Assembly (NCBI RefSeq): GCF_026104355.1
Contig: NZ_CP110535.1
Coordinates: 1,550,001-1,614,000 of the forward strand
DNA length: 64,000 nt
Direction: 5' to 3'
From: Halomonas sp. BDJS001
GTDB taxonomy: Bacteria > Pseudomonadota > Gammaproteobacteria > Pseudomonadales > Halomonadaceae
Shown: positions 26,811 through 34,558 of the stretch, piece after piece
How the letters are laid out: each line of letters starts with the position of its first letter
Numbering within the stretch: position 1 is the first letter of the stretch
Position numbers and translations under genes: made by a program
Notes under the pieces: generated by a model
Seen by the model: the letters and a program-made list of their open reading frames with translations, nothing else
Told to the model about the DNA's origin: nothing
Database searches by the model: none

Positions 26811-26839
26811 TAAATGATGAAACAAAGGACTTATCAGTG

Positions 26840-27967
26840 ATGCAGCAAAAAACATTTTTAATTACCGGCGGGGCAGGATTTATCGGTTCAGCGGTAGTGC
26901 GTGAGCTTATTCAAAACTCAGCTCACCGCGTGGTAAACGTAGACAAGCTGACCTACGCAGGCAATTTGGAATCCCTGGCAAGTGTTGAAACCAGTGAACG
27001 CTACACCTTTGCCCAGGCCGATATTTGCGATGCAGCCGCCATGCAGCAACTGTTCGAACAGCACCAGCCTGATGTAGTCATGCACCTAGCAGCAGAGAGC
27101 CATGTAGACCGCTCTATTGACGGCCCAGCAGAGTTTATCCAAACCAATGTGGTTGGTACCGCTGTGCTTCTAGAAGCCGCCCGTAGCTATTGGAACAGCT
27201 TGGAAGGTGAGCGTCGCGATGCTTTTCGATTCCACCACATCAGTACAGACGAAGTGTATGGCGATCTAGAAGGCACGGATGACTTGTTCACCGAAGAAAC
27301 CTCCTACGCGCCCAGCTCGCCGTATTCGGCCAGTAAAGCCAGCTCTGATCATTTAGTGCGCGCCTGGCAGCGTACTTATGGCATGCCTACGCTGGTGACC
27401 AACTGCTCCAACAACTACGGCCCGTTCCATTTCCCAGAAAAGCTCATCCCGTTGATGATTCTCAACGCCCTAGCCGGTAAAGCACTCCCGGTTTACGGCG
27501 ACGGCCAGCAGATCCGCGACTGGCTGTATGTAGAAGACCACGCCCGCGCCTTGATCAAAGTCGCCACACAAGGGCAGGTAGGCGAGACCTACAATATCGG
27601 CGGGCATAATGAGCAAACGAACCTGCACGTGGTGGAAACCATCTGTGAGATTCTGGATGATTTAGCGCCGAGTGAGGAGTTAGGAGTGAGGGAACCCTCC
27701 TCACCCCTCACAAGCCCGCAGGGCGCTCACCCTTCTCAAGCGAAGCGCTCTCACAAAGATTTAATCACCTTCGTCACCGACCGCCCTGGCCATGATGTGC
27801 GCTATGCCATCGACGCCAGCAAAATCGAACGCGAGCTAGGCTGGGTTCCAGAAGAAACCTTTGAAACCGGCCTGCGTAAAACAGTGCAGTGGTACCTCGC
27901 CAATGAAACCTGGTGGAAACGCGTCCAAGACGGCAGCTACCAAGGCCAACGGCTAGGTAATGTGTGA
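26840..27967 (+). CDS. rfbB: dTDP-glucose 4,6-dehydratase with an in-frame repeat insert
   Basis: RfbB makes dTDP-4-keto-6-deoxyglucose, the second step to dTDP-rhamnose. It shows [11 protein letters not shown], the catalytic [11 protein letters not shown] with Thr/Asp/Glu, [15 protein letters not shown] (Tyr-x3-Lys), [18 protein letters not shown] and [18 protein letters not shown]. Between the helix ending [10 protein letters not shown] and the conserved [13 protein letters not shown] there is an extra piece of about 28 residues encoded by a TCAC/AAGCGAAGCGCT repeat tract (27671-27754), read in frame. ATG 26840 is used; GTG 26837 is possible. AAAGGA lies upstream. Confidence 0.92.
   Translation: MQQKTFLITGGAGFIGSAVVRELIQNSAHRVVNVDKLTYAGNLESLASVETSERYTFAQADICDAAAMQQLFEQHQPDVVMHLAAESHVDRSIDGPAEFIQTNVVGTAVLLEAARSYWNSLEGERRDAFRFHHISTDEVYGDLEGTDDLFTEETSYAPSSPYSASKASSDHLVRAWQRTYGMPTLVTNCSNNYGPFHFPEKLIPLMILNALAGKALPVYGDGQQIRDWLYVEDHARALIKVATQGQVGETYNIGGHNEQTNLHVVETICEILDDLAPSEELGVREPSSPLTSPQGAHPSQAKRSHKDLITFVTDRPGHDVRYAIDASKIERELGWVPEETFETGLRKTVQWYLANETWWKRVQDGSYQGQRLGNV
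27671..27754. repeat. Repeat tract inserted in frame inside rfbB
   Basis: GTGAGGAGTTAGGAGTGAGG (reverse 7-mers) followed by CCTCCTCACCCCTCAC, AAGCCCGCAGGGCGCTCAC and CTCAAGCGAAGCGCTCTCAC (forward). It is 84 bases long, a multiple of three, with no stop in the rfbB frame. Confidence 0.75.
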
Positions 27968-28011
27968 GGAGTAAGCGCTTCGCTTGTTAGTAGTAAGGGG
28001 AAGAGTTGTGA
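27963..28011 (-). repeat. Heptamer/AAGCGAAGCGCT tract between rfbB and the S23-like gene
   Basis: GTGAGGAGTAAGCGCTTCGC, GTTAGTAGTAAGGGG and GTTGTGAG form an inverted version of the tract at 25804-25853. It overlaps the rfbB stop and reaches the next start codon. Confidence 0.65.
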
Positions 28012-28361
28012 GAAAGCATCAGCAACTGCGGGTATGGCAAGAAGCGATGGATCTCGTTGTTACTGTTTACTCAATGACCTCAGCCTTTCCATCAGTTGAA
28101 CGATATGGACTTGCTAGCCAAATGCAACGTGCCGCTGTATCTGTACCAAGCAATATAGCCGAAGGCGCTGCTCGTGGTAGTAAACCCGACTTTTTAAGAT
28201 TTTTGCACATAGCACGTGGTTCGCTCAGTGAGCTTGAAACTCAGTGCCAAATTGCCCAACGCTTAGGGTATATGGATGATATTTCAACACTGGAACTAGC
28301 GATCAATTCTGTATTTTCACAGCTAGGCGGACTGATCAAGCATTTAAAGGCTTCACTATGA
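28008..28361 (+). CDS. Four-helix-bundle protein (S23/IVS-encoded type)
   Basis: The 117-residue product belongs to the four-helix-bundle S23 family first found in 23S rRNA intervening sequences: RKHQQLRVWQEAMDLV, MQRAAVSVPSNIAEGAARG and the C-terminal LINSVFSQLGGLIKHLK-like helix (NSVFSQLGGLIKHLKASL). The GTG at 28008 is used with AAGGGGAAG upstream; the longer TTG frame lies in repeat sequence. Its stop overlaps the rfbD start (ATGA). These genes are often found in polysaccharide loci, but their function is unknown. Confidence 0.8.
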   Translation: MRKHQQLRVWQEAMDLVVTVYSMTSAFPSVERYGLASQMQRAAVSVPSNIAEGAARGSKPDFLRFLHIARGSLSELETQCQIAQRLGYMDDISTLELAINSVFSQLGGLIKHLKASL

Positions 28362-29317
28362 CATCTGAACACGCACACCTCACACCTCACGCTTCACCCC
28401 TCACTATCTTCATCACTGGATCAAACGGGCAAGTCGGCTTTGAGCTCCAGCGTCAGTTTGCCCTGTTCGGCAATGTGTTAGCACCTACACGGCATGAACT
28501 TGATTTAACAGATGCCCAAGCAGTGGATGCCTACTTGGCTGAGCACAAGCCAAGCCTCATCCTCAACGCCGCCGCCTACACGGCAGTTGATAAAGCCGAA
28601 AGCGAGCCAGCCCAAGCCAAACGCCTCAATGCCGAGCTACCAGCACAGTTAGCCGAGTATGCCGCCAAGCACAATATTCCGTTGGTGCACTACTCAACCG
28701 ACTACGTCTACCCAGGTGATGGTGAGACTCCCTGGCAGGAAGAGAGCCCAACGGAGCCACACAGCGTGTACGGCCAAACCAAGCTGGAAGGCGACCAAGC
28801 GGTTACCCAAAGCGGCTGCCAGAACCTGATTTTTCGCACCAGCTGGGTATACGCTGCACGCGGCAACAACTTTATGAAAACGATGCTGCGTCTGGGCCGC
28901 GAGCGTGAAACACTCAGCATCGTCAACGACCAAATAGGCGCGCCCACCCCAGCCCGCCTAATCGCCCAGGCCACCGCGCTAGCGTTTACGCCTCACCCCT
29001 CACAATTTACCCCTCACGCTTCACCCCTTACGCCTCACATCCCCACAGGCATCTACCACCTGGCGCCAAGAGGGGAAACAAGCTGGCACGGGTTCGCATG
29101 CGAAATTTTTGAGCAGGCTCGCGAAGCCGGTGAAGCACTGGCGATTAAACCCCAAGGCGCAGCGGGCATTCCCACCGCTGAGTATCCGACTCCCGCAAAG
29201 CGGCCTCTAAACTCACGAATGAACCTGAGTAAACTTGAAGCCGCGCTGGGTGTCACACTACCGTCTTGGCAAAACCAGTTGGGCCTAACCCTTAAAGAAT
29301 ACCTCGAAAACACTTAA
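28358..29317 (+). CDS. rfbD: dTDP-4-dehydrorhamnose reductase with two repeat-derived segments
   Basis: RfbD reduces dTDP-4-keto-rhamnose with NAD(P)H, the last step to dTDP-rhamnose. Family marks are IFITGSNGQVGFEL, LILNAAAYTAVDKAES, VHYSTDYVYPGDG, the YGQTKLEGD catalytic Tyr/Lys and FRTSWVYAARGNNFMKTM. The first 15 residues (MTSEHAHLTPHASPL) and an internal piece near residue 211-228 (FTPHPSQFTPHASPLTPHI) are read from TCAC heptamer tracts and are not in the family; homologues start about at the TIFITG position. It uses an ATGA overlap with the upstream gene. Confidence 0.9.
   Translation: MTSEHAHLTPHASPLTIFITGSNGQVGFELQRQFALFGNVLAPTRHELDLTDAQAVDAYLAEHKPSLILNAAAYTAVDKAESEPAQAKRLNAELPAQLAEYAAKHNIPLVHYSTDYVYPGDGETPWQEESPTEPHSVYGQTKLEGDQAVTQSGCQNLIFRTSWVYAARGNNFMKTMLRLGRERETLSIVNDQIGAPTPARLIAQATALAFTPHPSQFTPHASPLTPHIPTGIYHLAPRGETSWHGFACEIFEQAREAGEALAIKPQGAAGIPTAEYPTPAKRPLNSRMNLSKLEAALGVTLPSWQNQLGLTLKEYLENT
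28374..28404 (+). repeat. Heptamer TCAC tract at the 5' end of rfbD
   Basis: CACACCTCACACCTCAC, GCTTCAC and CCCTCAC encode the protein segment HLTPHASPLT and join directly to the conserved IFITG-coding sequence. Confidence 0.78.
28986..29039 (+). repeat. Heptamer TCAC tract inside rfbD
   Basis: TTACGCCTCACCCCTCAC, AATTTACCCCTCAC, GCTTCAC, CCCTTACGCCTCAC, all in frame. It encodes FTPHPSQFTPHASPLTPHI between the nucleotide-binding half and the conserved IYHLAPRG segment. Confidence 0.78.
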
Positions 29318-29397
29318 GCCACGGAAGACACGGACACCACGGAAATAAGCAATAGTGTGTTTTACCTTTATCCATGTTTTCAGTGAGTGTCCGTAGC
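29318..29397. repeat. GCCACGGA/TCCGTAGC palindromic element, copy 2
   Basis: Starts on the base after the rfbD stop codon. Ends GCCACGGA and TCCGTAGC (one mismatch) with internal GAAGACACGGAC and TTTTCAGTGAG as in the other two copies. 80 bp. Confidence 0.8.
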
Positions 29398-29421
29398 AAT
29401 CAACCTACAGAGGAGGTCACC

Positions 29422-30318
29422 ATGAGCCAAAATACCCAGCGTAAAGGCATCATCCTAGCCGGAGGATCAGGCACTCGCTTACACCCCATCACCCGCGGTG
29501 TCTCCAAGCAGCTGCTGCCTGTCTATGACAAGCCGATGATCTATTACCCGGTTTCTGTGCTAATGCTGGCCGGTATTCGCGAGATTCTAATCATCTCGAC
29601 ACCTGAAGACCTGCCGCAGTATAAAAACTTGCTAGGTAACGGCGACGACTTTGGCGTTCAGTTTGAATACGCCGAACAGCCAAGCCCTGATGGCTTGGCT
29701 CAAGCCTTTATCATCGGTGAAGAGTTCATTGGCGACAGCCCCGTTTGCTTAGTGCTGGGCGACAATATTTACCATGGTCAACACTTTTCCGAGCAGTTAA
29801 AACGCGCTAGCCAACACGCTACAGGAGCCAGCGTATTTGGCTACCTGGTTAAAGACCCAGAGCGCTTTGGCGTTGTAGAATTTGATGAGAGCGGCAAAGC
29901 CATCTCTATCGAAGAGAAACCGAAGAAGCCAAAATCGGCTTACGCGGTAACAGGACTCTATTTTTACGACAATGACGTTGTCGAAATTGCTAAGCAGGTC
30001 AAGCCTTCTGAGCGTGGCGAGCTGGAAATTACCAGTGTGAATAACGCCTACCTGGAGCGCGGCGACCTGCGTGTTGAGCGCTTGGGTCGCGGATTTGCCT
30101 GGCTGGATACCGGCACCCACGACAGCCTGCTAGAAGCCAGCCAATACGTGCAAACCATAGAGCATCGCCAAGGCCTGAAGATCGCCTGTCTGGAAGAGAT
30201 TGCCTGGCAGCATGGTTGGATCAGCGATGAGCGCCTAAGTGAGCTAGCCAAACCGCTTGCCAAGACTCAATACGGCCAGTACCTCCAGCGCTTACTCAAG
30301 CAGAAGTCGCAAAAGTAA
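29422..30318 (+). CDS. rfbA: Glucose-1-phosphate thymidylyltransferase
   Basis: The 298-residue RfbA joins dTTP and glucose-1-phosphate to dTDP-glucose, the first step of the rhamnose pathway, and is usually feedback-inhibited by dTDP-rhamnose. It shows the nucleotidyltransferase signature [46 protein letters not shown] and [20 protein letters not shown] 29422 is supported by AGGAGG six bases upstream; the longer frame from 29374 reads into the palindromic element. The pathway order here is rfbB, (S23), rfbD, rfbA, with rfbC 2.7 kb further on. Confidence 0.95.
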   Translation: MSQNTQRKGIILAGGSGTRLHPITRGVSKQLLPVYDKPMIYYPVSVLMLAGIREILIISTPEDLPQYKNLLGNGDDFGVQFEYAEQPSPDGLAQAFIIGEEFIGDSPVCLVLGDNIYHGQHFSEQLKRASQHATGASVFGYLVKDPERFGVVEFDESGKAISIEEKPKKPKSAYAVTGLYFYDNDVVEIAKQVKPSERGELEITSVNNAYLERGDLRVERLGRGFAWLDTGTHDSLLEASQYVQTIEHRQGLKIACLEEIAWQHGWISDERLSELAKPLAKTQYGQYLQRLLKQKSQK

Positions 30319-30325
30319 AAAGATT

Positions 30326-30431
30326 GCCACGGAAGAGCCCTAGGTATGCCACGAACTCTCACGGAAAGCACTGACGAAAACCAAAGATGTAGGTTTTACC
30401 CTTATTCGTGTTTTCAGTGAGTGTCCGTGGC
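30326..30431. repeat. GCCACGGA/TCCGTGGC palindromic element, copy 3
   Basis: GCCACGGA at 30326 pairs with TCCGTGGC at 30424-30431. It contains an extra GCCACGAACTCTCACGGA segment relative to the other copies. 106 bp, between rfbA and the next gene. Confidence 0.78.
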
Positions 30432-30500
30432 TATCTTTTGCTTCTGGCTAGGCAACCCATATCACCTTGAATGACCGAACATATCCGGAGTTAACACATT

Positions 30501-31985
30501 ATGCCGTTGGTAATTTATTTAGGTCTGCACGCAATCACGCGTGAGCCAGCGTTGTTATTGCCATCAGAGCAAAAGCAAATAACCTTAGCGACGCTTAAAG
30601 TAAATGATACAGCGGCCCTTCGCGATAAACCTGATAGCGGGCAGCAGAAAGGCAAGCATGTTGCAAAAAATAATCCCCCTGTGCTGTTTCTTGAAAGTCT
30701 CTCGGAAGATGCTACCGGTACTATTAAGCAATGGCTTCAACAAGAAACAACACAACACATTACGCTGGTATGGCTTCAGCCAGTGCCCTATATAGCCGCT
30801 AAGCTAGCGGAGGGGGAGGATACAGAAAGCACGCTTCAGGCATGGCAGCAAATGGCGAATGCCACACTTAACTTATTCCGTCAGCATCGCCGGCAAATAA
30901 CACTTATTGGAGCAGATATTGGGGGGGCACCTCCCCAGCATGACAAAGCATCACTGCTAACACTACCGCCAGCAAAACATGCACCGATATTTACCTTAGC
31001 GGCCAGTCAGCTATTAGCGGCTAGCAGTGCCATGCAAGAAAACGCTGACCACCTTTCCGCCAGTAGCATCGCTGTTTACCCTCAAACCGAGGAAGTGGTA
31101 GATCAAGTAATCAATACGCTGCGTGATCATCAGAAAACCAGCCAGCAGAATAATGATCTTAAACAACAGCTTGGTGATGAAAAAGAAGCCCACCAGAAAG
31201 CTCAGCAGCAAGTAGCTGCACAGAGCCAAGAACTTATTAGCGTCAAAGAAGAAAACGACCTGGTTATCGCTGAACTACACCGTGTTCAAGAGCTATTAGA
31301 AAGCAAGCTCATAGAACGAGAAGAGCTAGTGAAACAGCGCGATGACCTAAGAAATCACTACGAAATTGCGATAAAGCAGCGGGACAGCGCGCTACAGCAA
31401 CTCGAACAACGGTTTACGCAACTGCAGCAGCTTCACCTTGAACTCAAAAAATATCAAGCTGAGCAAAAAAATCTTACTTCTCGAATCGATCGCTACCAAA
31501 CACAGCTCAACGTGCAGAAAGAAGAGTTTCAGCAAGCGTTGCAAGAACAAAGCACATGGCTAACGTGGGTTCGGTGTAATGCTGCTCACTATTCTGCGGC
31601 AACCTACAAGCATAGCCGTTCGCACCGTAAGACACTGAAGCAACAGGCTGCGTTGGTGCAAGCCAGCCAGCACTTCGATAAACAGTGGTACCTAGAGCAG
31701 TACCCTGATATTGCCAAAAGTACGATGGATCCAGTGGAACATTACCTGAAGTTTGGGGTATTGGAAGCTCGCAATCCAAGCCCGAATTTTGATACCAAGT
31801 TTTACATTACCCGAAACCCCGATATTGCTGAGAGCGGCTATCAACCCCTGCTGCACTATATACAGCATGGTCAAATGGAACATCGTCAAACCAGGCTAGA
31901 GCAGCTACAGCTACCTTCACCTCAGCAACCGTCCGAAGAAGCTTCGAACGGTGAAAATGCACAAGCATCTCAGGAGACTAGGTAA
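30501..31985 (+). CDS. Coiled-coil protein with two WYL..YPDI repeats
   Basis: I do not recognise the 494-residue protein as a whole. Residues 1-200 look globular with no signal peptide. About 205-350 is a long Gln/Glu-rich coiled coil (QQNNDLKQQLGDEKEAHQKA). The C-terminus holds two tandem motifs, HFDKQWYLEQYPDIAKS (about 391) and NFDTKFYITRNPDIAES (about 428), each ending with HYL..G..E.R. Such repeats occur beside glycosyltransferase domains in capsule and LPS loci. A related but shorter gene is at 45991. It may be a scaffold or polymer-length component; this is inference. Its stop overlaps the next start. Confidence 0.6.
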   Translation: MPLVIYLGLHAITREPALLLPSEQKQITLATLKVNDTAALRDKPDSGQQKGKHVAKNNPPVLFLESLSEDATGTIKQWLQQETTQHITLVWLQPVPYIAAKLAEGEDTESTLQAWQQMANATLNLFRQHRRQITLIGADIGGAPPQHDKASLLTLPPAKHAPIFTLAASQLLAASSAMQENADHLSASSIAVYPQTEEVVDQVINTLRDHQKTSQQNNDLKQQLGDEKEAHQKAQQQVAAQSQELISVKEENDLVIAELHRVQELLESKLIEREELVKQRDDLRNHYEIAIKQRDSALQQLEQRFTQLQQLHLELKKYQAEQKNLTSRIDRYQTQLNVQKEEFQQALQEQSTWLTWVRCNAAHYSAATYKHSRSHRKTLKQQAALVQASQHFDKQWYLEQYPDIAKSTMDPVEHYLKFGVLEARNPSPNFDTKFYITRNPDIAESGYQPLLHYIQHGQMEHRQTRLEQLQLPSPQQPSEEASNGENAQASQETR

Positions 31986-33001
31986 TGCCTGAAGCCAACA
32001 CTCCCATACTTGTGCACATTGGCTCTATTAGAGACGAGAGCTTACACATTATGCAAACAGCCGCGTTGCCAACGTTTATCGCAACGCTTGAAAATGCAGC
32101 TGGCAAGGTAGAAACGCTAAAAAGGAACGTACCCAAGCTTTTTGTGGCAGAACACCCTATTACCCCCCAGGGTGATGATGCAGTTCTATATGAGTATAGC
32201 CTTTCCGAATTTAACAGTTTGACCCCCGTTAGTGGCTTAAAAAAGCTATACCCAGGGCTAGTTGAAAAGCACCACCGCACGGTGGAAACGCACACGCTTG
32301 AAGCCGCGTTGAAGGCACATAAACTAAATGCTGCGCCAATCGCTCAATTGATCATTGAGCAGCCGGAAAGCGCCCAAGCGTTGGTACAAGCACTGGAAGC
32401 AAAAGGGCAGTTGCACTCGCTAACAAAGCTATGGGTACGTACCAGCCCAGAAAGTTTATACACAGGCATGCCGAAGCAATCTGAGCTGATAGTCACCTGT
32501 GAACAGCTAGGCTTTGAGATCGTTAACACTCAAGCGGATGATCCAGATTTTGTGCTAGTAGAGCTCAAACGTAACCCGCTCTATAGCGAGTATAAGCAGC
32601 TCCAAGAAAAGGTCACAAAGCTAAACCAGCGGGAAAAAGAGCAGACCGCCGCCAACGAAAAAGCCCAAGCTGAGATTACCCAGCTCAAGCAAGCCCACGA
32701 AAAGCTTGAAAAGCAACATGCTGAACAGCTAAAAAAAGCACGCGATGAACACGCCGCGGCAAAAGAAAAGGCCCAAGCTGAAACCAATCAGCTTAAGCAA
32801 GAGCGCGAAAAGTTAACCAAGCAGCAGGAAACACTTCGTGAACAGTTGCGCGAACAGCGGCAAAGCAACGAAACATTAGAAACTGAGATGCAAGCAACGC
32901 AAGAACGCCAGACTAAGCTGGCCATTGAGCTAGAGCGCGCAGAGGCCCAGCTGGATCTCATCAAAGACTTATTATTGAAAGACAAGCTGCTACAGCGATA
33001 A
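31985..33001 (+). CDS. FkbM-methyltransferase-like domain with C-terminal coiled coil
   Basis: The 338-residue product has an N-terminal part of about 200 residues. Its second half (AQLIIEQPESAQALVQALEA, SPESLYTGMPKQSELIVTCEQLGFEIV) recalls the C-terminal part of FkbM-type sugar methyltransferases, where LLKIDVQGAE and a GF motif occur. The glycine-rich SAM-binding loop is not evident, so it may be inactive or only distantly related. Residues about 200-330 form a continuous charged coiled coil with an internally repeated EKAQAE.NQLKQ unit. It overlaps the previous gene by one base, forming a coiled-coil pair. Confidence 0.5.
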   Translation: MPEANTPILVHIGSIRDESLHIMQTAALPTFIATLENAAGKVETLKRNVPKLFVAEHPITPQGDDAVLYEYSLSEFNSLTPVSGLKKLYPGLVEKHHRTVETHTLEAALKAHKLNAAPIAQLIIEQPESAQALVQALEAKGQLHSLTKLWVRTSPESLYTGMPKQSELIVTCEQLGFEIVNTQADDPDFVLVELKRNPLYSEYKQLQEKVTKLNQREKEQTAANEKAQAEITQLKQAHEKLEKQHAEQLKKARDEHAAAKEKAQAETNQLKQEREKLTKQQETLREQLREQRQSNETLETEMQATQERQTKLAIELERAEAQLDLIKDLLLKDKLLQR

Positions 33002-33056
33002 CCCCGCAGCAGAAAAATCAGACCTTTTAAACACATTTTCATAAGTGCCAAATACC

Positions 33057-33614
33057 ATGAATTACGAAAAACTCTCTATTCCCGATGTTGTACTGCTGAC
33101 ACCGAAAGTATTCGGTGACGAGCGTGGTTTCTTTATGGAAACCTTTCGCCAAAGCGAGTTTGAAGAACACTGTGGTAACTACCAGTTTGTGCAAGACAAC
33201 CACAGCAAATCCAAGCAGGGAATCTTGCGTGGCCTGCACTACCAGCACGCCAAGCCCCAAGGTAAGTTGGTGCGCGTTACCCAAGGCGAAGTCTTCGATG
33301 TAGCCGTAGACCTACGCGAAGAAAGCCCAACCTTTGGTAAATGGGTAGGGGTGCACCTAAGCGAGGATAACAAGCAACTACTTTGGGTACCGCCGGGATT
33401 TGCCCATGGCTTTTACGTCATCAGTGCAGAAGCGGAGTTTCAATACAAATGCACCGACTACTACAACCCAGGCGATGAGTATTCGCTGCTGTGGAACGAT
33501 GCAACTCTTAATATTGATTGGCCGCTAGTGGATGGTGAGGCACCTCAGCTTTCAGGCAAGGATGAGAAAGGGCAGGCGCAGGTATGGAACAATTGTCTGA
33601 AATTTAAAAATTGA
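33057..33614 (+). CDS. rfbC: dTDP-4-dehydrorhamnose 3,5-epimerase
   Basis: The 185-residue RfbC cupin epimerises dTDP-4-keto-6-deoxyglucose, the third rhamnose step. Marks are PKVFGDERGFFMETFRQ, QDNHSKSKQGILRGLHYQ (active-site His), GKLVRVTQGEVFDVAVDLR, PPGFAHGFYVIS and YKCTDYYNPGDEYSLLWND. ATG 33057 is chosen because MNYEKLSIPDV aligns with the family; GTG 33045 adds four residues. It closes the dTDP-rhamnose set and is followed by an inverted repeat and a convergent gene. Confidence 0.95.
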   Translation: MNYEKLSIPDVVLLTPKVFGDERGFFMETFRQSEFEEHCGNYQFVQDNHSKSKQGILRGLHYQHAKPQGKLVRVTQGEVFDVAVDLREESPTFGKWVGVHLSEDNKQLLWVPPGFAHGFYVISAEAEFQYKCTDYYNPGDEYSLLWNDATLNIDWPLVDGEAPQLSGKDEKGQAQVWNNCLKFKN

Positions 33615-33633
33615 TACCAAAATGAGCTTCTTT

Positions 33634-33668
33634 AAAGCACCTTGGAAATGAGAACAACAAGGTGCTTT
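33634..33668. terminator. Perfect hairpin between rfbC and convergent sulfotransferase
   Basis: AAAGCACCTTG and CAAGGTGCTTT form an 11 bp perfect stem with a 13-base loop. The flanks are only moderately T-rich, so it may be a two-way terminator of average strength. Confidence 0.55.
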
Positions 33669-33693
33669 GACAGCAAGCAAAAACGAAAAATTT

Positions 33694-34290
33694 TTAGCAA
33701 TCGTTTTTGTTAAAAGAGTGAACAAGATCAGGGCGCACTATTTTATTAAATTTTTCACAGAAAAATTCGTAATCTATACCTTTCAAGATAGGAGTTAATT
33801 TTTTAAAAAGATAAGCTGTATCTTTTGTCAGCCTGGGGTAGCGAATCAAAGTCACTGGTATGTCGGCATTAGAAATCGCCAACATGAGTTTGTATACTTG
33901 CATCGAAAGAATTTGTTCTTGTACGCCTGGGTCGCTTGATTTTGTATGCCACAGGCCTCCATATCTTGAGCCTGCTTCGGTGACAACACGTCTGCTTTGT
34001 GCTGCAGCATTTAATTCTCTAATAGGTATAAATATATGCTCTATCGCGATGTCTTTACGGTGAATAATGTCTTTTGCGATATCACAAAACCAAGGGCTCT
34101 TGACAATAAAAGGACTGTTTTCTTTTCTGATGTCATGCTCTAGTCCCGCTCGTCCAGTCTGGTCTTTCATCTGTGTCACTGATTCGGCGCTGAAGCCTGT
34201 ATCGAGTCCAAGGTGTGTTAATAGTTCAACTAAAAAGGTAGTTCCAGTTCTGCCTGTTCCTGTTATTACCACGTGTTGTCTTGAGGGCAT
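33694..34290 (-). CDS. Sulfotransferase-family P-loop protein
   Basis: The 198-residue product begins with VVITGTGRTGTTFLVELL, a P-loop of the kind that binds the 5'-phosphosulfate of PAPS. It has FIPIRELNAAAQSRRVV where the 3'-phosphate-binding Arg/Ser region is expected. It is shorter than most sulfotransferases (about 250-300), ending soon after a helical segment, so it may be a compact family member. It lies on the strand opposite to the cluster and its DNA is AT-rich compared with 19-33 kb. Sulfation of a polysaccharide is inferred from context. Confidence 0.65.
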   Translation of the reverse strand: MPSRQHVVITGTGRTGTTFLVELLTHLGLDTGFSAESVTQMKDQTGRAGLEHDIRKENSPFIVKSPWFCDIAKDIIHRKDIAIEHIFIPIRELNAAAQSRRVVTEAGSRYGGLWHTKSSDPGVQEQILSMQVYKLMLAISNADIPVTLIRYPRLTKDTAYLFKKLTPILKGIDYEFFCEKFNKIVRPDLVHSFNKNDC

Positions 34291-34558
34291 GCTTTTCTCC
34301 TTGGTGCTAATGCTTTGTATGATGGTTAAGTTTTTAGCGTGGTGTACCTTGCAATGTCAAAGCATTTTTCTTTCGCTGCACAACTGGGCCAATCTGAATG
34401 GTAAGGTTGATACAAAGACTTATTTTTAACCAAGCTGACTGCTCTGGTGTAGTGACTCATTGTATAGCTAACGTGATACATAAAGAAATATTACCTAATT
34501 TGCACATGCAATAGCCTAATGGCTGTCCACAAATTCTAATAAGACTAAATAAATAAAG

